The translations under genes were made by a program, and so were the position numbers. Below the pieces are notes generated by a model. The model was not told the DNA's origin, did not search any database, and was given only the letters and a program-made list of their open reading frames with translations. A DNA stretch of 26,184 bases from Asparagopsis taxiformis (lineage: Eukaryota; Rhodophyta; Florideophyceae; Bonnemaisoniales; Bonnemaisoniaceae): positions 1-26,184 of the forward strand of contig JALQPE010002198.1 of the NCBI GenBank assembly GCA_030407315.1, in the 5' to 3' direction. Below, piece after piece: positions 18,104 to 26,184 of the stretch. Within the stretch, counting starts at the first letter, position 1; every line of letters starts with the position of its first letter.

Positions 18104-19676
18104 GGCGACGAAACGCCAGACCCGTTGGTCAACGAAAAGGGGAACGACCCCGCCACGAATTGGCAGCCGACAATCGATTTGTCGCACCTCGACGACGAGG
18201 ATTTACGAAAGCGCATCAACGAGATGCTAGCCACACATTCGTCAATGTGGACGAGCGGACGCCTCGGCGAAATCAATGCTACGGACCATCGAATCGAACT
18301 CGAACCGGGCACGCGGCCCATACGTTCAATGCCCTATCGTCAGGGTCCGGCTCTACGTACGATAGCCGAGGAGCAGATCACGAAGATGCTCAACGAAGGG
18401 GTTATCGAACCCGCATCCAGCGAATGGGCGTTACCAATCGTGTTGGTGCCGAAGAAGGACGGATCCTTACGTTTCTGTGTCGACTACAGACGTTTGAACG
18501 CGAAAACGATCGCTGATTCGTATCCACTTCCTCGTATGGAAGATTGCCTCGATTCGCTTGGCGACGCCGCCATTTTCACGACACTCGACTGTAACGCTGG
18601 TTACCGGCAAGTGCCCGTCTCCGCCGAGGACCGTGATAAGACAACGTTTACGTCTTTCATGGGAACGTATCGATACGTGCGAATGCTATTCGGGCTACGA
18701 AATACCCCGCTACGTTTCAGCGGACGTTGGACATAATCCTCTCCGGAGTACGTTGGCAATCGTGCCTAGTTTACTTAGACGACGTAATCGTCTTTTCGAA
18801 AGACCTCGATCTCATCTGGGTCACGTCGACCAGGTACTTTCCCTGCTACGCGCAGCAGGAGTCACGTTAAAGCTCGCGAAGTGCTCGTTCTTTCAACCAC
18901 GAGTTGACTACCTGGGGCACGTGATTACCCCAGGGAAGCTGCACGTCGCAGCACGGAACAAGGAAGCCTTTCGTACGGCTACGTTCCCGCGGGATAAGAC
19001 GCAATGTCGATCGCTTTTGGGCGCTACCAACGTTTACCGCCGTTTCGTAAAAGCGTATGCCGAGATCGCTCTGCCACTCAACACGATGTTGAAGAAGGAC
19101 GCTTCCCCCGATTGGACGAACCCAACGGACGCGCAAACGAATGCGTTCGAAACGTTGAAGACAATACTGGTATCGCCACCAGTATTGCACCTTCCGAAGG
19201 CGGGACGTCCGTTCATGATCGATACCGACGCGTCGGCGTATCAGCTGGGAGCTACGTTGCTCCAGCAGCAGAACGAAGATAAGCCCAACGAATGGGTGCC
19301 GATTGGGTACTGGTCGAAGACCCTTAACGAAACCGAACGCGGTTATTCGGCGACCGAGCGCGAGTGCTACTCCGTCGTTTGGGCGATAACGTCGCTCCGA
19401 CCCTACGTAGAGGGTCAGCGTTTCACCGTACGTACAGAACACGAAGCCTTGCGTTGGCTGATAACGTTGACGGACGCGTCCGGACGACTACTACGATGGA
19501 GGCTACGCGTTGCCGAATTCGATTTTGAGGTTACGTACAGGCCTGGGCGCGTGCACCAGGTACCTGACGCTTTATCACGTGTGATATCTACCTATGACGA
19601 CGGTCGACCCGTCGACGATGACGTACCATCGTATGGGGACGCGGTCCTCGTGACGACTCGCAGTCGGCGACAACGT
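18104..19676 (+). pseudogene. pol: Ty3/gypsy pol, C-terminal part: reverse transcriptase and RNase H
   Basis: This continues the pol frame left at 3849. The reverse transcriptase has the fingers/palm segment SLRFCVDYRRLNAKT (about 18461-18505), the first catalytic Asp in TTLDCNAGYRQ (about 18578-18610) and YLDD at 18772-18783. A connection region with YLGHVITPGKL follows, then RNase H with FMIDTDAS (about 19213-19236), TERECYSVVW and a C-terminal QVPDALSR. A one-base deletion near 18708, right after FGLRNTP, moves the frame before the YLDD motif. In RNase H the usual TDH reads TEH (Glu codon at 19437-19439). The frame then runs into a repeat at 19677. No integrase HHCC or DDE sequence follows. 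Family identity is certain; the copy cannot encode active enzymes as it stands. Confidence 0.94.
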
Positions 19677-19887
19677 CTGTGTTTTCGGAAGTGGACGCGG
19701 ACGCCCAGTCTCTCCAGTACGGGTCCTAGTCGGCCCCGAGATTTACTAGAACAAATGAACGTCCGCGTCCAAAAAAAAATAAAAAAAATTTGGATGCGGA
19801 CGTCCGCTTTCTCTAGTACGTTTGGCGGAATACTAGGACCCGACATCCACTTTCTCTAGTACATATCGCGGAATACTAGGACCCGAC
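19677..19887 (+). repeat. CTGTGTTTTCGG repeat, copy 1 (short, interrupts pol)
   Basis: The left edge CTGTGTTTTCGGAAG is identical to those at 21601 and 22409. It contains an inverted pair (TGGACGCGGACG and CGTCCGCGTCC) around a 60-70 nt loop and an A-rich tract. Only about two of the 43-bp tandem units seen in copy 2 follow. It ends where the candidate LTR starts. The pol frame stays open into the repeat for about 60 codons, which should not be read as a natural C-terminus. Confidence 0.85.
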
Positions 19888-20350
19888 TGTAGCAGTTAGA
19901 AAATCCGCCAGAGCGGCAAACCACCCGACAGGTGTCCCGAGCCTCGGTAGAGGAAGTGGTAGAGCAGATGAACCTTATAGGTACCCAGCGGGTAGTCTCG
20001 AGAGAGAGAAGGTGTCGTTACCCGGAGGGGGTTGTGTGACAAAGGGGTGCTCACGCGAGAGGCGTATTAATGGAGCAAGATGACGTAATCCGTCGAGCTG
20101 TTGGCTAACCCTAAGGTTTTCCCGGAGAGGGGTTGAACAATAGGTATGCGAACACTGTTCCTGTGGGTCGTAATTCCACTTGAGTTTACGTTACTCTCGA
20201 AACCGTGCCTACTGCCTATTCCAGTGGCAGTTTTATACTAAGTCTACTGTAAGCTAGGGTTAGTGGTTAGGAATAAATATCCAGTTAGTGACCAATCAGA
20301 ACCCAATTACTGGCGCTCGCCTACCCGCGAGGTCATTGCCAATAGGCTTA
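19888..20350 (+). mobile_element. Candidate LTR (start TGTAGCAG)
   Basis: The sequence starts TGTAGCAG and contains a TATA-like TTTTATACTAA near 20230, AATAAA near 20272 and a CCAAT box near 20292, the ingredients of an LTR promoter and polyadenylation site. TGGCGCTCGCC at 20311, right after AACCCAATTAC, could be a tRNA primer-binding site. In that case the LTR would end near 20300 and be the 5' LTR of the next element. Alternatively it is the 3' LTR of the broken gypsy copy and ends near 20350. No second LTR copy is in the window for comparison, so the edges are uncertain. Confidence 0.4.
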
Positions 20351-21072
20351 CATTGTAATGTATGGCTGATCAGCCTAAGTTAAAATTTGCCCCTTGTGGG
20401 GTCTTGGCCGGGGCCGATAGGCCCGGGTGGGGTTATTTGTCAGCCATAGCTGGTCCTAAGTATAGGAAACACGCCAGTTGGCTGGTGCCTTCTGATTGGC
20501 ACATCCCGTAAGTGGGTACCCAATAGGGAAGCGACACGGCTCGATCAGCGAGGACCGCCAGGCGGTACGACACGGCCCCCTCCTGAGAGATTTGTCGTCC
20601 CGACAAAATTTGATCAAATAAAATTACAATTTTTGGCTGTGGCCGTTGCATTGTGCAATTCAAAAATTTCCCGCGCGCGGCGCGTGCACACTAAATGTGT
20701 TGTCCATCCGACTCTTCCCGAGTTCCGCCCGACCGTTTCCTATTGGAATCAATACCTGTTTCAGGTTCATCATCGTCCTAACGCAACACAGCGTATTCAC
20801 CCCTTCGGTGTCCAACTGCGTCCACGCATTCGCGTCCTTTCCATTATCCCTCAAAGGGTTTTTGCGTCCATCTGCTAAATAATTAGCCGCGCGATCGCAC
20901 GAGCGGTGCCAATTCGAGGCTTGCATTCGCCGTTTCGGCCCATTGCCTCGCGATCCCCCCTCCTGGGTTGAATAGCGCAGCTCCCTCCCGGAGACTTAAG
21001 CCAATAGGCCACTTGTGCGTCCCGCTTCAGGGTTTTTATCAACGTCCGTCTCCGCCTCTACTGGCTTTTAGA
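20351..21072 (+). other. Leader-like region before the gag-like ORF; no gene seen
   Basis: GC-rich without a convincing ORF. A palindromic CCCCTTGTGGGG and GGCCGGGGCC-rich section lies near 20390-20430. By position it could be the untranslated leader of a second LTR element whose ORF starts at 21073. The frame is open upstream of 21073 to 20968, but that part lacks coding character. Confidence 0.35.
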
Positions 21073-21600
21073 ATGACCCCTCGTGCTTCGATTCAATTCG
21101 AATCCTCTGAAGAGGAAGGAGACAATATGGGTTCGCCCAACCGTCCTACCACACGCTCCAGCGTTCGCCGTCCCACGACTCGCCACCAGGCTTCCTCTTC
21201 CCGCACCGGGGTCCCGCCTACACCGGCTCAGTCTTCGTCGACTTCAGCGCCACGCGTGCCGTCAGCCACCGCGGCTCAATCGCAAACGCGAACGCGTTCG
21301 ACTGCCGCCAAAGGCACCGCTGATCCAGCGTCGCCTGCTGGCAAGGTTGCGAGTGCGCAAGCACGTTCCGAAGAGACGGCCCCCCCTACCAGGGCAAGCG
21401 CACAAGAGCGCGACTCTGTTCCGGCTGAATCGCCTGCTTCCCCGAAGCCTTCCACCCCAGTGGGAAGTGTCAAACCGTCATCGGTTAATCCGCCGTCACG
21501 CGAAGGTGCATCATCGAAGGCCGCCGGCCCGTCCCCAAGGGGAGCCATGCCGGCCGACACCGAGGAGGTGATAGAAGTCGTCGCCGAGGGAGGCGCTCGC
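21073..21600 (+). pseudogene. Ser/Pro/Ala-rich ORF, gag-like N-terminus, truncated by repeat
   Basis: Begins MTPRASIQFESSEEEGDNMG and continues as a low-complexity, disordered protein rich in Ser, Pro, Ala and Arg for 176 codons. It ends in an acidic TEEVIEVVAEGGAR just before the repeat at 21601. Such disordered N-termini with a leader upstream fit the start of a retroelement gag, but no capsid or zinc-knuckle domain is present to prove it. The frame continues into the repeat for 53 codons as an artefact of insertion. Confidence 0.4.
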
Positions 21601-21726
21601 CTGTGTTTTCGGAAGTGGACGCGGACGTCCAGTCTCTCTAGTACGGGTCCTAGTCGGCCCCGAGATTTACTAGAACAAATGAACGTCCGCGTCCGAAAAA
21701 AAAATAAAAATTTTTTTGGATGCGGA

Positions 21727-22072
21727 CGTCCACTTTCTCTAGTACATATGGCGGAATACTAGGGCCGACATCCACTTTCTCTAGTACATATGGCGGGAAT
21801 ACTAGGACCCGACATCCACTTTCTCTATAGTACGTTTGGCGGAATACTAGGACCCGACATCCACTTTCTCTAGTACATATGGCGGAATACTAGGACCCGA
21901 CATCCACTTTCTCTAGTACGTTTGGCGGAATACTAGGACCCGACATCCACTTTCTCTAGTACATATGGCGGAATACTAGGACCCGACATCCACTTTCTCT
22001 AGTACGTTCGGCGGAATACTAGGGCCCGACATCCACTTTCTCTAGTACGTTCGGCGGAATACTAGGACCCGA
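21727..22072 (+). repeat. 43-bp minisatellite, 8 units
   Basis: Units start at about 21727, 21769, 21813, 21858, 21901, 21944, 21987 and 22030, each containing CTAGTA and TACTAG in inverted orientation around an ATATGGCGGAA or GTTTGGCGGAA centre. Two centre types (CATATGG and CGTTTGG/CGTTCGG) are interspersed. Confidence 0.92.
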
Positions 22073-22202
22073 CATCCAGTATACAATATATCAGCGAAAA
22101 CCGGGAGGGAAGAAATTACAGCGGATGGTAAATTCAGGGCCCATATCGGACCGTATTTTATTCTCTCATTTACGAAACTGCTCGTATACAACACGTCTCT
22201 CT

Positions 22203-22394
22203 AGAATAGGAAATACATATCTGGTCAGAATAGGAAATAAATACCCGGTTAGAATAGGAAATACGTATCCAGCCAGAATACGGAATACGTATCCAGCCAG
22301 AATAGGAAATACGTATCCAGCCAGAATACGGAATATGTATCCAGCCAGAATATGAAATACGTATCCAGCCGGAATACAAAATACCTGTCAGCAT
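22203..22394 (+). repeat. 24-bp minisatellite, 8 units
   Basis: Tandem 24-mers of the type AGAATAGGAAATACGTATCC plus AGCC. As 24 is divisible by three, both strands have open frames with repeated octapeptides (RIGNTYPA on plus, SGWIRIPY on minus). The same array in copy 3 has an added base that breaks the frame, so I do not treat it as coding. Confidence 0.9.
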
Positions 22395-22408
22395 ATCGTC
22401 GATCACGT

Positions 22409-22990
22409 CTGTGTTTTCGGAAGTGGACGCGGACGTCCAGTCTCTCTAGTACGGGTCCTAGTCGGCCCCGAGATTTACTAGAACAAATGAACGTCCGCGT
22501 CCAAAAAAAATAAAAATTTTTTGGATGCGGACGTCCACTTTCTCTAGTACATATGGCGGAATACTAGGGCCCGACATCCACTTTCTCTAGTACATATGGC
22601 GGAATACTAGGACCCGACATTCCACTTTCTCTAGTACGTTTGGCGGAACACTAGGACCCGACATCCACTTTCTCTAGTACATATGGCGGAATACTAGGAC
22701 CCGACATCCAGTATACAATATATCAGCGAAAACCGGGAGGGAAGAAATTACAGCGGAAGGTAAATTCAGGGCCATATCGGACCGTATTTTATTCTCTCAT
22801 TTACGAAACTGCTGGTATACAATACGTCTCTCTAGAATAGGAAATACATATCTGGTCAGAATAGGAAATAAATACCCGGTTAGAATAGGAAAATACGTAT
22901 CCGGTCAGAATACGGAATATGTATCCAGCCAGAATATGAAATACGTATCCAGCCAGAATACAAAATACCTGTCAGCATATCGTCGATCAC
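22409..22990 (+). repeat. CTGTGTTTTCGG repeat, copy 3 (tandem to copy 2)
   Basis: Same order of parts as copy 2 but with fewer 43-bp units (about four) and six 24-bp units. It ends with the same ATCGTCGATCAC. Copies 2 and 3 are directly abutting, so one arose from the other by tandem duplication, with later contraction of the minisatellites. Confidence 0.88.
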
Positions 22991-24780
22991 CCGTCTCCCC
23001 CAGAATCGCATGCTCCCTACCATCCGAACGCCATGCACTACTATCTGCGCATACTTCACGGACCCTCACGGCCTAGATTAGAAAACATCTGCTCCTTCCG
23101 AATACCATCCCTGCTTTCCTTAACAACACCTCTTCCCATCGAATCATCAAGAAATTAAACACGAATATGGTCAGAAAATCGTACTGATTTGGAGCCCACT
23201 CTCACTTCTATCGTATGCCCGAAAATATACACTTCCAGAAGACACCTCACATCTTCATTTTCCCATCATCCCAAATCCTTTCTTCACTCTCCTTGAATCC
23301 TACCGTTCCTGCTTCACCACTGCTGCACCACATACATAAAATGAACCTCAACTGTCAGATTCAAAAGCAACGCTTCCCCCGCCAGATATCCTAGAAACTC
23401 GCTTACCTACCCCCTTCCACCCTACACACAGTAAAAACCATGATGCAAAAATCTTGTAATGAATAAACGTAGTCAGCTATCCATATCTTCGCAAAACACA
23501 TCTTAACGCTCAATGAAACTTACCTTCCGTCATCACCATTCCTGCATCACCTACACAAAATCGAAATCAACAAAAACAGTCGGACTCAAAACCCACATGT
23601 CCCTCTCAGCATACTCTCAAAACTTCCGAACCTACCTTCGCTCCATCCTTCACTCAAAACACGCCATGACTGGATAAGCTTTCAATGAATAAATATCGCA
23701 TCAACTGCAATAGTCAGATTCGAAACAAACACTTCCCTCGATGCATACCCTCAGAACTCACTTACCCTCGTTTCATTCTACACACCATAGTCACTACTGT
23801 AGTACAGACCAAAAGTCGCAAATCTCACAACCAACAAATGAAGTCAGCATTCCGCATCTTCGCACTACCGGACTGGGCGCTCAATGTAACTTTCCCTCAT
23901 CCCTACCATACAGCATCTCCTGCACAACATCTAAATCAGCAACAACAGTCGGACTGAAAACCCATGCTTCCCTGGCTGCATACCCTCAGAACTTACTTAT
24001 CCTCGTTGTATCCAGCACACAATACAAACCATAAGTCAAAAATTGCACAAAAACAAATGTAGTCAGCATTCCATATCTTCGCACAACTTAACTAGGCGCT
24101 CAATGTAACTTATCTTCCGTCATCACCATTCCGGAATCACCTACACAAAATCAACATCAACCACAACAGTCAGACTCAAAACCTACATTCCACTCACTGC
24201 ACCCCCTAAATGCTCGCTTACCTCTCTTCACCCTTCAGCGAATATGCACCATGACTCACTAAGCTTCCAATAAATAAATATCGCATAAAAGACGACAGTA
24301 AAATTCGAAACAAACACTTCCCTCGCTTCATACCCTCAGAACGCACTTAAACTCTTCATCTCGTTGCATCATGTACACAATACAACCAATAAGTCACAAA
24401 TCGTGCAACGAACAAATGTAGTCAGCATTCCATTTCATCGCGAAACCTGTCTTTAAGCTTAATGAAACTTACCTTCCTTCAACACCATTCCTGCACCACC
24501 TATACAACATCAAAATGAACCAGAACAGTCAGACTAGACACCCATGCATCCCTTATTGCACACCCGCAAGACTCACTTACTTACCGGCCTCCCCATCGTT
24601 CACAACATGCAAACCATGACTCACGAAGCTTCTCAGAAGCTTCGTGAGTCATGCATTAGGCTAATGAATCAATATCGCATATACGACAACAGTACGAAGC
24701 AAAAACACACGCTTCCCTCGCTGCAATCTCTCCAAACTGGCATACTCACCGTCGTTCTATCCTCTACACCAAACAAAGGA
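22991..24780. repeat. Diverged satellite-like repeat field
   Basis: Recurring phrases AGTCAGCATTCCATATCTTCG (near 23470, 23841, 24060 and 24419), CAGTCAGACTCAAAACC-type, ATGAATAAATATCGCAT-type and CTTCCCTCGCTGCATACCC-type occur in a fixed order with spacings of about 220 and 360-370 bp. This suggests a two-part monomer that has drifted considerably. The plus strand is pyrimidine- and A-rich, and ORFs here are short and not shared between monomers. Confidence 0.7.
24615..24653. repeat. 39-nt perfect palindrome, 19-bp arms with one central base
   Basis: CATGACTCACGAAGCTTCT, one C, then the exact reverse complement of the arm. The left arm matches monomer sequence of the surrounding repeat (CCATGACTCAC...AAGCTT), so the right arm is an added inverted copy. 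The geometry equals the 39-nt palindromes inside the CACTA-like element, although the sequence differs. Confidence 0.93.
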
Positions 24781-24807
24781 AACACGGCCAAAGAACCTCA
24801 GTCAGTG

Positions 24808-25014
24808 ATGGCGGAGAAGTGGAGCCTGCGACGTCGACTGGACAGCATTCGACGTCAGCTTAAGTCCTGCTGTGCATACTCCATATCATCGCTGGTATTG
24901 AGATTAAGAATGGCCCGAGCCATGGTCTCTGAACTCCCGAATAATGAGATCCGGATCGAGAACATCGAAATAGTAAATTATACATATGACAATCCATTTG
25001 CTTCCCTTACATGA
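24808..25014 (+). CDS. Possible small gene, 68 codons, unknown product
   Basis: ATG at 24808 in a favourable context (GTGATGG), stop TGA at 25012-25014, and AATAAA at about 25066, roughly 50 bases after the stop. The protein is basic at the N-terminus (MAEKWSLRRRLDSIRRQLK), has a mildly hydrophobic middle (CCAYSISSLVLRL) and a polar C-terminus (PNNEIRIENIEIVNYTYDNP). It starts where the satellite-like field ends, and the sequence has more coding character than anything else nearby. The frame extends upstream to 24544 through repeat sequence, which I do not include. It could be the last exon of a gene or a chance ORF. Confidence 0.4.
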   Translation: MAEKWSLRRRLDSIRRQLKSCCAYSISSLVLRLRMARAMVSELPNNEIRIENIEIVNYTYDNPFASLT

Positions 25015-25074
25015 TCCCTGTAATATCCACTGTAAGGCAAAACTTATTCCATAAAGTTCGCAATTAATAAAATT

Positions 25075-25480
25075 TTATTATTTCAAATGAACTAACTGAA
25101 AATCCATCTCCCGGCGTTCATTCGTCCTTCCATGCACACGTTGCCAGCAAAATGTGCGACCTAGCAGTAGGTGATGATTGGTCGCTCAGGTACATTCCAC
25201 CATTGGGCTGCCAGAAGTGAGCACAAAAACTGGTACCCACAAAACCACGAGAATATTACAAACCAGGTCTCGAACGCACATTTAGAATATAACATAAATA
25301 CTATACAAAAAACTCTACTCGCTATCTCAAACGACGCGGCTCACAAGTAGCGTAGTCCCAATTTTCTGTAACGCCTTTCTGATGCATAAAAGTGAGAAAC
25401 ACGTCCAAAAGTATATCAGAAATGAGTGCGAGAGTTTTCTGCACGGGAGATGATGGGCCACCAAATTGATTTTCGGAAAT
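25075..25480. other. No gene seen
   Basis: AT-rich sequence between the possible small gene and the 120-bp repeats. Minus-strand frames of 65-82 codons at 25322-25570 overlap each other and the repeat and lack recognisable features. Confidence 0.5.
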
Positions 25481-26184
25481 TTTAGAATTTCTGGGCTGGC
25501 CAGCAATGCAATTGAGCCGGACATCCACTAGACGTCCATTTTGGGTTGTTCGTGTGCTGCTCACATCCACGCATTACAGCAACCACGCAGGCGGTCTACT
25601 GCTCATATGAAGTGCACATAGTATGTGCAGCATGACGGGTGAGTAGTGTTTGTCGTGGGAGAGTAGGGTGGGAGCATGCCGAAACAAGGACTATGACTTC
25701 GCCCTGGCGTATTGAGCCTGAGCCTGGAATCGACCCTTCGTGAGATGTGGCTTTGCTTACAGTTGGTGCTTACAGAAGCCAGCGATGGCCCCACTCGGGG
25801 CGGCGGCCGGTTCCTGGGGCCGTTGTGGCCAATTAGACACCTTGATTAGAATTAAATTTGGGCTATTCTCAAAAACATGCACATGTGAACATGTTTTTGA
25901 GATGGGGGTGTGCCGTACGGCACTTTCGAACGCTCAAATCGATATAATTTTGCAATTTTTTTTCTGACTGAAATTTTAGAATTTCTGGGCTGACCAGCAA
26001 TGCAAATGAGCTGGACATCCACCGGACGTCCATTTCAGGTTTGGTCGAATATTGCGCATGGATACAGTTTTGCAGCTATTTTTCAGCCGAACATTTTAGA
26101 ATCTCAGCGCTGGCAGCAATGCAATCGAGCCGGACTTCCACTGGACGTCCATTTCAAGCTAGGCGAGTGCTGCACATTTGCTTG
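25481..26184. repeat. 120-bp repeat, three copies, one separated by an insertion
   Basis: TTTAGAATTTCTGGGCTGGC-type copies start at 25481, 25975 and 26095. Each contains GGACATCCACTGGACGTCC, itself a near-palindrome. The last two are 120 bp apart. The first is 494 bp away, so about 370 bp of other sequence (around 25600-25950) may lie between monomers. The array is cut by the window end. Confidence 0.8.
25868..25901. repeat. Hairpin CTCAAAAACATG (12-bp arms, 10-nt loop)
   Basis: 25868-25879 is the exact reverse complement of 25890-25901. It sits in the segment between separated 120-bp monomers. There is no T-run directly after it, so a terminator role is not supported. Confidence 0.85.

Larger units (their letters stand above)
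21601..22408 (+). repeat. CTGTGTTTTCGG repeat, copy 2 (full, 0.8 kb)
   Basis: The order of parts is: left edge with the inverted pair and A-rich tract (21601-21726); eight 43-bp tandem units CATCCACTTTCTCTAGTAC (21727-22072); a unique block starting CCAGTATACAATATATCAGCG (about 22077-22202); eight 24-bp units (22203-22394); and a tail ending ATCGTCGATCAC. Copy 3 follows immediately. The unit has no terminal inverted repeats and no ORF of its own, so how it moves is unclear. Confidence 0.88.

Noticed and set aside
17686..18321. 211-codon minus-strand ORF across the right transposon end
   Set aside because: It spans subterminal repeats and the antisense of reverse transcriptase; the plus-strand RT motifs are unambiguous.
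18867..19442. 191-codon minus-strand ORF
   Set aside because: Antisense shadow of the RT/RNase H coding region.
20300..20360. Possible tRNA gene near TGGCGCTCGCC
   Set aside because: No cloverleaf with a matching acceptor stem or TTCRANNC box could be formed; a primer-binding-site reading is simpler.
22125..22406. ORFs on both strands with octapeptide repeats
   Set aside because: They follow from a 24-bp minisatellite; the sister array at 22833-22985 has an extra base and loses the frame.

Overview
This is a gene-poor, repeat-rich stretch of a eukaryotic nuclear genome. The evidence is a Ty3/gypsy-type LTR retroelement, a nested DNA transposon with CACTA-type ends, many minisatellites and satellites, AATAAA-type signals, and no operon or prokaryotic ribosome-binding architecture. 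The lineage cannot be fixed from sequence alone. The retroelement coding DNA is GC-richer and full of ACG/CGT words, while the DNA inside and right of the nested element is AT-richer.

Layout. (1) 1-3849 and 18104-19676 are two halves of one decayed Ty3/gypsy element: leader, gag with a CCHC zinc knuckle, aspartic protease, a conserved post-protease region, reverse transcriptase and RNase H. It carries several single-base frame breaks, an in-frame TAG, and a Cys in place of the protease active-site Gly. Integrase is absent. (2) 3850-18101 (14,252 bp) is a separate insertion bounded by a perfect 13-bp terminal inverted repeat beginning CACTACGG, with a 2-bp TG duplication on each side. Removing it with one TG brings the two pol halves into one reading frame. 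Its ends carry subterminal ACAGTAAA/TTTACTGT arrays in both orientations, as in CACTA/EnSpm transposons. I recognise no CACTA transposase inside it.

Inside the 14-kb insertion, left to right: subterminal repeats and a 35-bp minisatellite; a 141-bp hairpin; a short broken plus-strand coding-like stretch (5909-6827); three 0.9-kb tandem units whose starts are nested hairpins built from 39-nt palindromes (19-bp arms, one central base); a 172-bp tandem repeat; a compact 49-bp-period palindrome array; two adjacent minus-strand coding-like blocks broken by indels and stops (11617-15452); one intact plus-strand ORF of 353 codons (15610-16671); a convergent broken minus-strand ORF (16803-17388); and the right subterminal repeats. 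None of these proteins resembles a family I can name.

Right of the gypsy pol, a repeat beginning CTGTGTTTTCGG occurs three times (19677, 21601, 22409). Its first copy interrupts pol and its second interrupts a Ser/Pro/Ala-rich, gag-like ORF. A candidate LTR lies between them. The rest is a diverged satellite-like field (about 23.0-24.8 kb) containing another 39-nt palindrome, a possible 68-codon gene with a downstream AATAAA, and a 120-bp repeat running off the window end. The working picture is transposon-in-transposon nesting, with the DNA transposon as the feature most worth follow-up.
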